DNA from: Tetrapyrgos nigripes
Lineage: Eukaryota; Basidiomycota; Agaricomycetes; Agaricales; Campanellaceae
DNA: 64,000 bases
Reading direction: 5' to 3'
Assembly (NCBI GenBank): GCA_013368315.1
Contig: JAACJM010000122.1
Location: forward strand, 62,001-126,000
Shown piece after piece: positions 1-12,065 of this stretch; the stretch's first letter is position 1; each line of letters opens with the position of its first letter. The translations under genes were made by a program, and so were the position numbers. The notes beneath the pieces were generated by a model. The model was not told the DNA's origin, searched no databases, and saw only the letters and a list, made by a program, of their open reading frames with translations.

Positions 1-1604
1 GGGGTGAATGGGACTCGGATGATTGCGAACTGCTCATCAAGGAATGCAATCAGAGTCTTCTTTCTTGTGCTCTAACTTGCAAAGCTTATTCTACACCAGC
101 TCTTCAAGCTCTATGGCATACCATGGATACCCTAGTCCCCTTTTGCATCTGCTTCCCAACTTCAAGCTGATCAAGGGAACCTATGTACGCTTCATCTACT
201 CATATCTACAACTCGCAGGACGCTGAAATTCATACACTATCGGCTCCAGGTTCTCACCGGCGATTTGGATGACGTGTCACTGACTCGTTTCGATTTTTAT
301 GCACGAATGGTCAAAGACTTTCGGTTCGCCGACCAGTATAACACACTGGAAGACGGTATAATCAACGATTCCGTATATATTCGGCTACTTCGCAAAAGAC
401 CCCAACTCCTTCCTTCCTTGACTCGTTTCGAGGGTCACAGCTCGTGACATTGAACCGGACCATATGATATCCATGTTGTTCATATCGCCTCTGCTCCAGG
501 AGGCGTCTTTCGACTTAAATTCCTACTCAGCTGCAGACGAGCACGGATCAGCTCTATTGGCGTATCTTTCCACAATCAAAGAAGATGTACCCATGTTTCA
601 GCGGTTGACGATTTCGGCAACCTGCGCACACTCACAATATTGCTTTCCTATCATCTCGCAACTGCGAGGTCTTCGTGTTCTGGATCTGTACATTAACGTG
701 CGTTATTCACGTTCACGCCACGGATACGGCCCGACGTTTCTGCGCGACATGCAGATCTTGGGCGATTTGGATCACCTCGAAGAGCTACGCCTTGATGTTG
801 ACTTATCAAAACAAGATGTACAGCAGGACCCGATCGTGCAGTGTCGCTCAATCCCATTTGGGAAATTGAGGCGCCTGTTTCTGGATATGGGATGCGAGCC
901 TCGGGATGTTTGGGCCCAATTTTTGAATCTATGGCGGTATGCACCTGTCGAACACATAGCTCTTCGGGGGAAAATGGGGGCATCATCCGTTAACAGAACT
1001 TCTTCGTGTCACCCAGTGGTCCAGCGTCAAAAGCTTCGAACTTTCATGCCGTTCGGGCTCCCTTGAAGAGTTGACTCGGTCTTCGTCTTTGCGAAACCTC
1101 ATGGTACTACGCATTAACATATGCTTCGATATTATGGATGCTGATATTCTCAACATCTGCAATGCATGGCCTCAGCTTACCAGCCTCCACATCGAACAAA
1201 CACCTCTGTGTCATGAAGGCGATACGGCATTGACCATAGCTTCATTGGACGTCGTCCGCAAACGATGTTTCAATCTGCAGCACCTCGGACTACCTGTCAA
1301 TCTTCTTGACCTACCTGCCACTGCTCGTACAGAGGAGACTGAGGCATCTCTGGGTCTCAGCTCACTGGTTCCATTCCATCGGATCTGCGACGTCGACCTT
1401 CAGGTGACTGCGATTGGTGATGAAGCTTCGGAAATCGCGCTGGTATTACATCTAGCCTTTCCAAATCTCTGCTGGGAGAGAATTCAGCTTCGTCCCTCAG
1501 CGTCTTCCGTTCTGGACTCGAATAGTAGACAGGAAGTCGAGGGTCGCATTCAGAGGGTGAAAGATAGGATGATGGAAATTGGCATTGGACATGGATCTTC
1601 GTGA
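1..1604 (+). pseudogene. F-box/LRR-like protein, 5'-partial and frameshifted (paralogue 1 of 3)
   Basis: This is a decayed paralogue of the intact F-box gene at 2363-3989. The start codon lies to the left of the window. The first exon shows the end of the F-box-like domain (CALTCKAY...ALQALWHT), followed by an intron at about 185-250 in the same place as in the other two copies. Compared with the intact copy the reading frame breaks three times by single bases: near 135 (in DTL-PLLHLLP), near 449 (just after the SLTRFE-like stretch), and near 1000 (before LTELLRVTQW). Downstream the LRR-like body is still easy to align and ends at a stop at 1604. Real mutations are most likely, but single-base sequencing errors cannot be excluded. 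Confidence 0.75.
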
Positions 1605-2362
1605 GCAGAAGTGGAAGGATTGGGGCTATGACCCAAGCGTAGAAAAGGTAAGCATTACTCTTTGGGTTAAGAGGAACAGTCTAATGAATATTTACCATAT
1701 AGAAAAAGTTCTCTGTTGCAGCTCTATGTTAGCTAAACCGCTCTGAACCCGTTTTCAAGCGGGTCTAAGCAAGTTGTTCACCTGAAGCAATTCTTTTTAC
1801 GGTTTTACCAACTGGATGTTACGTATGTACTTATGTATCTAGCAAAAATCGAGCAGAGAGTATAAGTTTGTATATCCCCACCTCAAGCCCACCTCCTGGT
1901 CTTCATCAACTTCGTCTTTAGTACGCCCTCCAAAATCGGCCATGACTCGGACCCTTTCAACCCTGAGTACCACTTTCTGTCGAATTATCTTGAATGTCTC
2001 GAGATCAGCAGCAAGTCAGCAGCAGAGATATCGACTCATAACTTAACCTCGAGATTCGAGGACCTATTAAGGAAACAATGGAAATCTCACTGCTCCTATT
2101 GTTTCCGCGAGGCCTAAGTATTGTGTCCAAACCTAGGTTCTGCCTCCGCCTGAGGAGCACTTTTATTTTTGTCCAAATCCGGAGGACCTCACCGGTCCGG
2201 CCGCTTTACACCATCTGGCCAATCACGTGGGGAAATAAATTCTCGACAGTCGACCACCATCCTCTCAGCAAATACTCAGCTTGGAAAGAAATCGCAAAAA
2301 CCTGGTAATATTCTGTTCATGATTTGTATCTCTGCTAATACCGAGCAACTTCATTAGCACAA
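1605..2362. other. intergenic region between F-box paralogues 1 and 2
   Basis: About 760 bp with no convincing gene. It holds the 3' flank of the first paralogue and the promoter and leader of the second. A short ORF at 2078-2308 has no recognisable features. No repeat or RNA gene is seen. Confidence 0.5.
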
Positions 2363-3989
2363 ATGTCTTCTGGATCCGGATTGCCTCCTGAACTCCTCGA
2401 ACTCGTCTTTGACCATCTAGATGAGAAGACCCGAGTCCCGTTTGGGTCCTCAGCCTTTGACTCTGAGGATCTGGCTCTGTGCAATCAGAGTCTCTTTTCC
2501 TGTGCTCTCTCTTGCAGGGCCTTTTCTGTTCCAGCTCTTCGAGCATTATGGTACACAGTGGATACCTTGCTGCCCCTCTTACGACTGTTGCCTAATTTGC
2601 AGCTGATTAACAACACCTATGTAAGCTCTGAGCGTGAATCTACTTCAGTATGCTCAAATTTATACTCTACTCTAGGTCCTCACTGGCGTACCCGACGAGA
2701 CTTCACTGAACCGTTTCGACTTTTATGCGAGCATGATCAAGAGCTTTCGCTTTGCCAAATTCGACACGGATGTTAATGACGAGAACACAGTCAATGATTC
2801 TGTCTACCAGCGACTACTCCGTCTAAGGCCCCGTCCCCTCCCTTCCTTAACCTCCGTCGAGTATGCCTACGTCGCAGAACCTTGCCATATGATGTCATTG
2901 TTGTTTTTATCCCCCTTTCTCAAAGAGGCTTTCTTCCAGTTGGATCACAGCTCAGAGCAGAATGGCCATGGAGCAGCTATCTATGCGTATCTTTCAAACA
3001 TTCAAAAAGAAGCACTGCCCATGTTCCAGCGATTGTTCATCTCTGAATACCATCCCCAACGATATCTTTTCCCTGTCATTTCACAACTCAAACACCTTCG
3101 TTTTCTTGAGTTGTACACCGACGCTTACGAATCTAGCGAAATGCTCATACGAGACATGCGAGTCTTGGGCGGTCTGGAGCATCTCGAAGAGCTACACCTT
3201 TCTGTCATGTGGGTGGAGGCCGACGCCGAAAGGGAGTCATACTGGGAACGAGACTCCAACAGTCAAGGCCATTCTATCCTCTTCAGAAGCCTGAAGAGCG
3301 TGTATATGTGCCTAAGAGATTGTTATTGTTTCTCCCAACTTTTGGACCTATTCCGAGACGCGCCTTTGGAATCTTTCGAGCTCGAAGAAGAGATGTATTA
3401 TCTGACAGAAGCTCTTCGTACTGTCCAGTGGCCCAGTTCTGTGACTAGCCTCTGTTTCAGGTCTTATTCCCCCTCCTCCCACTCTCTTGAAGTGCTGCAA
3501 ACGATGCGAAATCTGACGAAGCTGCGTTTTCGCGGAGCTTCGGATGGTGTGAGTGACGCTGATGTCAGCACGATTTGTCATGCATGGCCTCACCTCACTA
3601 ACCTGCACATCGAGGCGGGGTTTGCCAGCCATCTGTCGTGCACGCCGACCTTAGTCGCATTGCGTACAGTTCGAGAGCGCTGTCCTGTTCTGGAACACCT
3701 TGATCTCCCCATCAATCTCATTTCGATACCTTCCCTTGAGGTGTATGGCGATTTGGATACATCAATTCTGTCCAACCGCCTCCAGGACGTTAATCTTCAG
3801 GTGAATGGCATTGCGAGAAGTGACTCAGCTAGTCTCGGGTTGATTGTCGATCACCTGCGTCACATCTTTCCACATCTGTCCTGGCAGAAATTTCAGTTTC
3901 GACCTACAACAGACCTCAATGGTTTTAAGGAGGTAGAGGCTAGCCTTGCAGTTCTGATTAGGATCATGAGAGAAGGCGGTCAGTTGTGA
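2363..3989 (+). CDS. F-box/LRR-like protein (paralogue 2, intact)
   Basis: Two exons, 2363-2620 and 2676-3989, joined over a 55-bp GTAAGC...TAG intron, encode about 523 residues. The N-terminus reads LPPELLELVFDHL and continues to CALSCRAFSVPALRALWYT, the usual agaricomycete F-box signature (residues about 7-85). The rest is a leucine-rich body with irregular repeats (for example LRFLELY, LEELHLS, LTNLHIE, LEHLDLP), which probably form an LRR-like solenoid. Proteins of this kind act as substrate adaptors of SCF ubiquitin ligases by binding Skp1 through the F-box; the substrate is unknown. The ATG was chosen because it directly precedes the F-box and matches the start of the third copy. It is the only one of the three tandem paralogues with an open frame throughout. 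Confidence 0.85.
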
Positions 3990-4354
3990 TTTCTGGATCG
4001 TTATTTCGACGGGCAGTGGACAATATTCGCTGAAATGTTCTGTAAAGTATTACTATTGGAATTATACTAGCAGTCCTGGTTTCAGATGTAACAAACTTCG
4101 TGTCCGTTTGTTCTTGCCTTGGCCATAGATGCACCTCGTAATCGTAGCATCCGTCGAATGAACGTTGAAGCTAAAGATCTGGAAAAAAGGCGGGCCCAAA
4201 TCACGTGAAAACGCGTCTCTTTCGTTGAACGACCATCATCCCAGTCACTATTCGTCGAAGGTCTCGATATTGCTCCGAGATTGGTGAGGTGAATCTCTTG
4301 TCTCAGATGTGCCGCATGGACTACTGCTTATAGCACTGGATTTTAACAGCACAA
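3990..4354. other. intergenic region between F-box paralogues 2 and 3
   Basis: About 365 bp holding the 3' flank of the intact gene and the upstream region of the third copy. No gene, repeat or RNA feature is recognised. Confidence 0.5.
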
Positions 4355-6120
4355 ATGGCTCTGTGTCGTACTAGACCCGAGCTCCCTGTCGAACTCATCG
4401 AGCTTGTCTTCGACCAGCTAAACGAGAAAGCTCTCTATTTCCATGAATACTTTCTAGAACGTGACTGGATGGCGTGTCAGCGGAATCTCCTGTCGTGTGC
4501 TCTCTCTTGCAGGGCATTTCGTGAACTAGCTCTCCGAGCTCTCTGGTACACGATGAATACATTGATGCCCTTGCTTCGCCTGTTGCCCAACTTCCGGCTG
4601 ATCGACGGCATCTATGTGCGTTTCACACTTCACTCTCGCCTCTGCTATCATTCTGACGCGAGACGATTTGTTTCTAGGTCCTCGATGGCGATTTCGATGA
4701 GGCATCATTGGAACGCTTCGACTTTTACGCGACCATGGTGAAAGATTTTCGACTCAAAGACTTGTACGAGACAAACCAGTTCAATACCAAGATCAACGAT
4801 TCCGTCTATTTCCGACTCCTTCGCAAACGGCCCCAATTGCTTCCTTCATTGACCTATTTCGAGTACCGGGACAATGAAATGGTCCCATGTCATATGGTTT
4901 CGATGCTGTTCATTTCCCCGCTGCTTAAAGACGTCTATCTCGCTGTGGGATACGAAATTGAAGACGAGATTGAGGATGAGGATTCAGACGATGAGAGCGA
5001 AGATAAAAGCGCTGAGAAGAAGCAGGGCCATGGAGCGGCTATCTTTGCGTATCTTTCAACTAAGTATCCGAGACGAAGTTCCCATGCTCCAGCGGTTGAC
5101 AATGGAGGAGGAATCTGCAAATTATTGCTTTCCTGTCGCTGTACGGCTGAGGGGTCTTCGCTACCTCAACCTGTCCACCGAGTCATACCGAAACAGTCGG
5201 GACTTTCTGCGATACATGCAGCTGCTTGGTGACTTGGAACACCTCGAAACTCTGCGCCTTTCGGTCGGCTCGATGAACGACGCTCCTGGCCAATTCTCAT
5301 ACCCAACGGAGGAAAGAAATGTTTGTGGCGACGAGGGCTCTATTCGCTTCAGAAATCTGAAGACTCTCCATCTCAAGATTGGGGGGGGGCCACCCTGTTT
5401 TTGCGCGCGTTCTGGACTTATGGCGAGATGCACCCTTGGAACATCTGTTCCTTGAAGAAGAGTTCGGACGCAGCATCATGAAGATTCTCCCTTCAGTCCA
5501 GTGGCCAAGGACAGTGCGTTCTCTCCGGTTGACGCTATTGCATCCGTCTAGCCTTGGCGCTGCCCTCCAAGCGCTGCAATCTCTATCGGTTCTGAAGTCA
5601 TTGGTCATTGTCGCTCGCAAGGTCCCATATGATGACATCGCCGCTATTTGTCAGACGTGGCCCCATCTTACCACTCTGGAAGTTATAGAGCAGTCAAATA
5701 TACTCAACCCGTCGCTGACTGGCAGCATTGCGTACGGTCATCGAGCGATGTTCCATGCTACAGCACGTCACTCTACCCTTTAATCATCATCTCCCTCTGC
5801 TTCCCATCAACCAGCAAGCCTCTGGTGGGCTCAACGTTCCATCGCGCGACTTACGAGATGTACATGTTGTGTTGGAGTCGAGAACGCTTGGGCAGAAGCA
5901 ATCCGAGATTGTGTTTGCAGCTGACCGTTTGCGTCTAGCGTTTGCTGCGTTTCCCCATCTGCACTGGCAAAACGTTCAATTTCGGTCTTCAGGGTACGCT
6001 AGAAATGAACCGAAGGACATCAGAGCTCTAAAGTATTTACTGGACAACGGGATCGCGATGAGGGATGGGAGTTGGATCAGAATCCCAGCTTCTTCAATTT
6101 CTCGAGGTTCGACCGGGTAG
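4355..6120 (+). pseudogene. F-box/LRR-like protein, frameshifted (paralogue 3 of 3)
   Basis: Exon 1 (4355-4615) has a good F-box (LPVELIELVFDQL, CALSCRAFRELALRALWYT). An intron at 4616-4677 sits exactly where the intact paralogue has one. Exon 2 then changes frame three times relative to the intact copy: near 5055 (after GHGAAIFAYLS), at a long G run near 5381-5390, and near 5725 (just before ALRTVIERC). The last segment ends at a stop at 6120. An acidic low-complexity insert (EDEIEDEDSDDESED) near 4960-5010 is absent from the other copies. None of the breaks looks like an intron, because each shift is one base with no splice sites. The G-run break could be a sequencing error; three independent breaks make decay more likely. 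Confidence 0.75.
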
Positions 6121-7091
6121 TTAGTTGTTACAGAAAGCTGGTCAGAGTTTTTATGTACAGAAAGGGGCTTGGGTGGGTTCATGTAGGAAGTAGTGAAATA
6201 CCACCGTTAACAGAGTAGAATTGACAAGATGTGGCTGAACCATGCGACGCATTGTGCAAGTCATTGCAGAGCTAATAGGTCGGAGAAATGGAGTAGTATG
6301 TTACTGTACAAAGCTCCTTTCTACGCTGATGGAATGTATCACCGTATCACGGTTTTTATCACTTCAGCTTTTAAGCTCAAGGTTTGCACCTAGTTTCACC
6401 TGACCGTCGCTGCCCTGCAGCCGGGAGTTGTGAGGTTGTATAATATCAGTGGTTGTATAAGTATCTATGCGATGAATGCTATTTGTATGTATGGAAACAC
6501 TCGAGGAGAGGAGGTGAGGTAGAAGTTGAAGTTGAAGTCGGGATGAAAAGAGATAATGAGATAATAAGACCAAAACACAAGCGAGCAAGAGGTGAGGTGA
6601 GCAGTGCATGAGTAAGAGGGAGTAAGGTGTGTAAGATGTATGTAGTAGCAAGTGCAAGTAGCAACGATATCGATGGCAGCGGTAGGTGGTAGCGAAAGGT
6701 TGGCGAGAGGAGTAAACCAAAGTCTTGTTCGGATAGACAGAGGTCACCGGTGACGGCGAGGGCAGATGCTACGAATTGCTACAAATGGAGTGGAATGGAG
6801 GCAGAGATGTAGAGGCGCAGAGGCGCAGAGGGTAGAGTAGTACAAAGCAGAGAATCACAATGGCAAGCAATCTTAATTGCAACATTGCGACCATGAAGTT
6901 ATGTAGACAATGTCCAGTCAGGTTGATGCACAGACACAAACACAAAACAGAACCAAGTGAGAGGTTAGGATGATTAGTAGATGATAGAGATAGAGATGTC
7001 GTAAAGACAAACATGATGTGCGAGACGTGAGATGTGAGAGCCATATATAAAATTATCTGGAGCATGGGCGTGAGCATTAAGGCGCCCAGGC
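6121..7091. other. intergenic region, 3' of F-box copy 3 and 3' of GT90
   Basis: About 970 bp between converging genes. Hydrophobic minus-strand ORFs at 6364-7098 arise from CA/CT-rich low-complexity DNA and show no domain. No RNA gene or terminator can be called. Confidence 0.45.
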
Positions 7092-10044
7092 TCACCAACT
7101 CATAGTCATCTCCTCCCTATCATCTGCCCATAACCTTGCCCACTCGAGCGCGAGTCTGTAGACGTAAACTATAATGGTAGAGGAAGGATAGAAGATAGAA
7201 GGAAAGAGGATAACGTCAGCGTCAATATCAGTGCCAAGACCAGTAGAAGCAGGTAAAGATAGACCAGAGGAGTGGTGACGAAGAGAATAACGAAGGAGAA
7301 GAGAAAAAGGAAGAGAAGAATCAGAAGAAGCAATAAAGAAAAGACAGCAAAACAAAGGAGACTCCCATAGGTAGACAGACAGCATGCAGGGTGTCAGCCT
7401 CATGGGAGCATTTGCATCAGGACAACGTAATGTACACTCGACCGTGACGAACAAGCGGAAAAACACATTGAAGATTATCCCAGCGTATCCCCACAGCACC
7501 CAACCCAAGCTCAGCCTCAGACTCAAACTTGTCTCAGTCGCATCCCACGAGGTTAGCAACCGAGCAGCATCGCGCATTATCCAACCGCAACGCTGCCAAG
7601 ACAACACCGAGGCCAGTACCACCACCACCATGGAAAGGTAGGACAGCACACCGAAAAAGAGAAAGGAGAAAGGAGAAGAAAGACCAAAAAATAAAAAGTA
7701 GAGAAAGAAGAAAAATAAAATAAAACTCACTTTCCATATCAACCGTCCTCCCAACCGTCTTTTTCCACTGTTTACCCGCTCTTGCTATCCTTCGAAGTCT
7801 TGCATCTCCATCTGCGTTGTACATCTTCTTCGACTTTGCCCTATCTCCATCTCCATCCCTATCCCTATCGCCGTGAACATAACCGGTACGACCCGCCTCC
7901 TCCCAGTTCTCTCGGTTTTCCGAGGAATTCGGATCCGAGTCCCAACTGTTATTAGGTTTGATGGCTTCTATAGCAGCTTCTGGAGGACCGGAGAAGAATG
8001 CGTGAATGTTGTAGATTTCTTTGTAGGTCGTGGAGAGAGGGATGAAGTGGACCCTGCATCGAAAAGAAAAGTATTAGTCTCTCGTGCAAGCAAGACACAA
8101 CACAAAGAAGTCACAGAAGAAACAGAAAGGAACGGGAAAAAGACCCCATAGACACTGGTACTCACCAAGGCTGAATCCACCCTTCAAAAAATTCTTCATA
8201 CACCGTCGCCTTCACCGGTGCACTATCACTCGCCAAAAACGCCAAAAACCTCCCCGAATAACTCATCCCATCGAAATCCACCAAATACTTGAAACTCCAA
8301 TGTCTACCCAAAGGAACAGCTTCAGCGAATCGATGATCCCTTCGTAACGCCTCTAGGCCACCTGGATAGGCTTTTTCCGCAGTGGCTTTTGTAAACGCGA
8401 TATCCATGATCTCTTTGTTGAGTTTGGAGATGGGGACGGGGGCTGAGAGGTAGCGGGGTGGGTTGGTGGGGGGTTTGGATGTGGGCGAGGACGTGGAGGA
8501 AGGCTCGCCGGGCGAGAGAAGAGACTCGGGGTCGGGGAAGACGAGGACTCGGGTGGTATCCGAGATGTTGGATACCATTCGTAAGAATCTATGTCTTTGG
8601 TATTGAGGCATAAACCCAGGAGGGTTATTCCCTCCACCCGTCGTCGCACCTCTCCAAAAGATTTTATCCTGCTTCAAATCCCAAGGAACCTCCATCGGGT
8701 CTACGTCTTTCAGCTCGAGGTTGACGGGATCCCAACCATAAGTATATCGTGCGGTAGACCCGTAGTAGTAATGACTAGGTATCTTGATATCCATAAACCC
8801 TCTCGCCTTGGCTGGTGAGAAAACAGGGTATAGAGCAGGAATGACGCGCCAATCGGAGAAAAAGTGTCCTTGACTGTAGCGTGCATGGGGACTGTTGCAA
8901 TAATCTAAACTGTATCCCGTGTCGGGTGAAAAGAAGAAGTCTGGGCCTACGCCCGAGTTGAGCGAGGAAGAGACCGAGGAGCCAGAGGAGCCTGAGGTTG
9001 AGCTTGTGGATGATGGAGAGTCTCGTGATTGGAGGTAGTTCTTGGAGTCTGGAGAGAATGGTGTACGGATAGAAGAGAAGAGGCGACGAGCTGTAGAGTT
9101 TGGAGGACATGTACGTCGCCAAGCATCCCAGACGTTGCCGTCACCACGCCAGTCGGCGATGAAGGGTCCTCCTAGCATGGTCTCGATACCCACTGTCAAA
9201 GTAAACGGTGAGATAATGGAATGAAAGGTACAGAAAAACGCGTACCGGAAGAATCTTGTATGGTGAGGTTAGGGTGTTGTCGGTGTTCCCAAGGAACGAT
9301 GACTCGGCTTTCTGCTTTGGCGTTGATGGGAAAGTCTATGTCAGGGAGCTGAAAAAAAGCATAAGCATTACGATCTTCAAGAAAAGAAAAAGACTAACCA
9401 GATGCGCGACTTTGTTTATCATTGACTTGAAGCCATTCGCTCTTGCGCCGACTTCAGAATCTTCAAACCCCTTATTGAGATTGACGGTCTTTACTACACC
9501 GTTACGAATCCGTACAATGTCTATTGAAGGCAGAGACCCGACCTGTAAGAAAATGAGTACAAAACATCAAAGAAAAGTCAAGAAGAAAACACACCTGTAA
9601 CGACCGCCTCCGGACTTCCAACCCCGACAACTCATAAAAAGGTTCTAAATCCTCCATCAACCCGTCATACTCGTCTATCATAACAACATTCTTCTCCATA
9701 GCCATCTCAAACCACTTTTCAAAGCCTTTTGGAGGTAGCCGCCCATATCGGCTTCTATACTCTACAACCGCGTCTTTCAATGTCCTACTCTGCCTCGCGA
9801 CCTTCTTCTTATACGCAGCTTCTGCATCTTCCATGAGTTTCGGTATAGGATGTGCTTGTACCACACCCTCTGCTGCCAATGTTGAAGTCTTGGCCGAATC
9901 CCACCATGACGGAGAAGGCTCTTGAGCATAGAAATGGTTCCCAGCATAAAACCCAAGTTGAAGGAAGGTAAAGACAGTGACGAAAAGAAAGACAGCGCCG
10001 GAATTACGACTGAGCCAGGGAAGGACACCCCGACGTTCGTGCAT
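7092..10044 (-). CDS. glycosyltransferase family 90 (CAP10-like)
   Basis: Six exons joined in phase (10044-9595, 9542-9399, 9348-9246, 9192-8166, 8053-7731, 7168-7092) give about 707 residues. A short cytoplasmic start and one hydrophobic segment (residues about 15-35, VFLFVTVFTFLQLGFYAG) predict a type II Golgi membrane protein. GT90 hallmarks appear in order: LPDIDFPINAKAESR and VPWEH (about 199-225), FIADWRGD, a central region with DKIFWRGATTGG, then RHWSFKYLVDFDG, GRFLAFLASDSAPVKATVYEEFF, and a C-terminal VDMEIYVYRLALEWAR helix. Family members such as cryptococcal CAP10 and Cxt1 transfer xylose to cell-wall or capsule glycans; the donor here is inferred, not shown. The last intron (7169-7730, 562 bp) is about ten times longer than typical here but joins two halves of a conserved motif in frame. 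Confidence 0.9.
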
Positions 10045-10580
10045 CCTGGACCTGGATGATGATGGAGGTGGAAAGAAAGAAAGAAAGAAAGCGTCCGACG
10101 TGGACCTGGATGAGTTTAAAATTTACTAAATGGTGATGTCGCTGATGTGAATAATATCCTGCAGCTGATATTGTCACTCGGACCTCTGCGGCTATCTTTT
10201 ATGAAGTCTTAACGCCGCCTCTGCTCGCTGTCAGCTCAATTAATGGGCAGGAACGCAAGAGTACTCATGGTGGGCAGTCACAATGAGGGGAATGAAGGGA
10301 AGACTATAATTGAAATTTCAGGTACTAACAAACTACAGATGTATCAAATTCTTCAAACCAGGAGGCTGTCTTACTTCCATCACTCGTGACAGGTATGGTA
10401 TGCGATCCGTTTTCGCTGTCAGTCCAAACGTCCGACACCCGCAGCCAGTCTATCAGACAGTTCACTTCACCGTAATCTAGTCTTTCTCCCGGCCGAGAGA
10501 CATCCGAGACAAAGACGAGCAGCATCCACACCTAGACTGAATCCGACGGCGTCCTCCCAAGCCCTGACTGCGCCTAATAC
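10045..10580. other. intergenic region between GT90 and the Asn/Ser-rich gene
   Basis: About 535 bp containing the GT90 promoter side. A small minus-strand ORF at 10325-10531 has no supporting features. Nothing else is recognised. Confidence 0.45.
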
Positions 10581-12065
10581 TTACCACCTTCCAAGGCTTC
10601 CACTGCCGCTCTCGAAAATCCTCTCTATATTCCTGTCAAACGCAGCCCAGTACTCCTCCTGCGCCCGAACCTCCGCCTCCGTCATATTTCTGATATTGAC
10701 AGTACCAGTCCCACCAACCTGTTGCCCATCTACTACGCGCTGTCCTCCAACGGTGTGTATCTCGACTCCGTGTAAAACAGTGTGGTTCAGATCTGGGAGG
10801 TCGTTACCATCAAAGCCAGGAGTCGGGTGGAAGTGGAGGGTTCGGAAAGGATTTCGACTTGCGCTCGTGCTTGGACTTGGACTTGTACTATGAATAGCAC
10901 TACCACCTAGCCATGGACTGCTGGTAGCGGTACCGTTGCCTGTACTACGGGTATCCTTGGCATTCGTATACATATTGTTATTGTAGGAACCTTGCGCAGC
11001 AGCGTTGTCTCCTTGACCTTGGTCTTGTCGGTATTCGCCACGACCCGTGAAGCTGGACCTAAACTGGGAGTAATTATTGCCATTGGAACACTGGGTACTG
11101 GAGGCGTTGACGTGAGGCACGTAGTAGGCATCTTGGGGATTGTGGACGTCGTGGGCGTTGGCATGAGGCATGTCATACACAGGATGCACACCGGGAATGC
11201 TGTCGTTGTAGTGGTAAAAGTTACGGTTATGTGAGTTGTTGTTGACCACGGTATGCCTATTACCAACGCCTCTAACACTGAGCGGGTCATGCCCATACCC
11301 AGTGTTATTAGGCATAGGCGTAGGCATAGAACACGACGGCCCCGGAAATCCAGAATTAAACCCAGACGTAGAGCTAGGAGTGAAACCAGGTGGAAATCCA
11401 GGAGTCGGATAACTAAATTCGTGGGCTACACCATCTGCACCAGTATGTCTATAGTAGGTTCGTCCACAGTTGCTGTTGACGTTGGTGTTGCCGGTACTGT
11501 AGGCGTCATGGACGCCTGGGTGGGTATTGAAGGCGTTGTGGCCGTTGTAAATGGAAGAAGTGTTGTAGCCGCTGCCAGTGTGGGTTGAATGATCGTTATA
11601 ATAAACAGCATGATAATCCTTCTCAAAATTGTTAACGGTGGAACCCCCGCTAAAAATGACGTTCTTAGCGTCTGCGAAGAAGCTAGCGCCTGTGCTTTTG
11701 GAAAGGGCGGTGGTGTTGGTGTCGGTGTTGGTATTTGGCTCCGAGCTTGAGTCCCAGTCTGGCCTCAAAGGGTTCAGGTTTGAGTTACTGGTACTGGTGG
11801 AACGGGTAGTGGAAGCATAAGAAGGAGGTGGAGTAGAGACCCCGTCGTCGTCGTCGTCGTCGTCGTCTGTACTGGAGGTGACGATAGCAAATGGGTTGGT
11901 AGAGGAGTAGATAGAAGAGTTTGTGGGAAGGCTTAAAGTGGATGGGTTTGGATTGGACGAAGGGTTCGGAGTGAATGAATCAAAAGAGGACGAAGAGGAG
12001 GCCTTCGCATTCATGGAGCTCGAGTTAGTTGAAGAGCTGGGTGGAGAGTTGGAAGTGAGACGCAT
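10581..12065 (-). CDS. Asn/Ser/Thr-rich low-complexity protein, function unknown
   Basis: A single open frame of 494 codons without introns. The N-terminal ~100 residues are Ser/Asn/Pro rich and contain an eight-residue Asp run encoded by a GAC repeat. The middle (about 150-400) is rich in Asn, His, Tyr and Gly, giving a disordered, prion-like composition. The C-terminus is the only part that looks ordered: a phenylalanine-containing stretch (NPFRTLHFHPTPGFDGNDLP), a VEIHTVGGQRVV strand-like piece, and a charged helix (MTEAEVRAQEEYWAAFDRNIERIF). No signal peptide, membrane segment or catalytic motif is visible. I do not recognise the family. A long open frame with coherent composition on one strand supports a real gene; the start could lie further downstream at an internal Met. 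Confidence 0.6.
   Translation of the reverse strand: MRLTSNSPPSSSTNSSSMNAKASSSSSFDSFTPNPSSNPNPSTLSLPTNSSIYSSTNPFAIVTSSTDDDDDDDDGVSTPPPSYASTTRSTSTSNSNLNPLRPDWDSSSEPNTNTDTNTTALSKSTGASFFADAKNVIFSGGSTVNNFEKDYHAVYYNDHSTHTGSGYNTSSIYNGHNAFNTHPGVHDAYSTGNTNVNSNCGRTYYRHTGADGVAHEFSYPTPGFPPGFTPSSTSGFNSGFPGPSCSMPTPMPNNTGYGHDPLSVRGVGNRHTVVNNNSHNRNFYHYNDSIPGVHPVYDMPHANAHDVHNPQDAYYVPHVNASSTQCSNGNNYSQFRSSFTGRGEYRQDQGQGDNAAAQGSYNNNMYTNAKDTRSTGNGTATSSPWLGGSAIHSTSPSPSTSASRNPFRTLHFHPTPGFDGNDLPDLNHTVLHGVEIHTVGGQRVVDGQQVGGTGTVNIRNMTEAEVRAQEEYWAAFDRNIERIFESGSGSLGRW
11843..11867. repeat. trinucleotide microsatellite (GTC/GAC)n
   Basis: About eight tandem copies of CGT on the plus strand, read as GAC on the minus strand, encode the Asp run in the 494-residue protein. 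Such tracts commonly vary in length between strains. Confidence 0.9.

Noticed and set aside
1..6120. Reading the frame breaks in F-box copies 1 and 3 as extra introns
   Set aside because: Each break is a one-base shift within aligned coding sequence, with no GT-AG pair or missing segment.
6364..7098. Leu/Ser-rich minus-strand ORFs
   Set aside because: They come from simple-sequence DNA, have no motifs and no plausible splice partners.
7092..7754. 220-codon hydrophobic minus-strand ORF taken as a separate membrane protein
   Set aside because: Its last 25 codons are the true final exon of the GT90 gene. The rest is intron in a different frame from the preceding exon and is low-complexity T/C-rich DNA.
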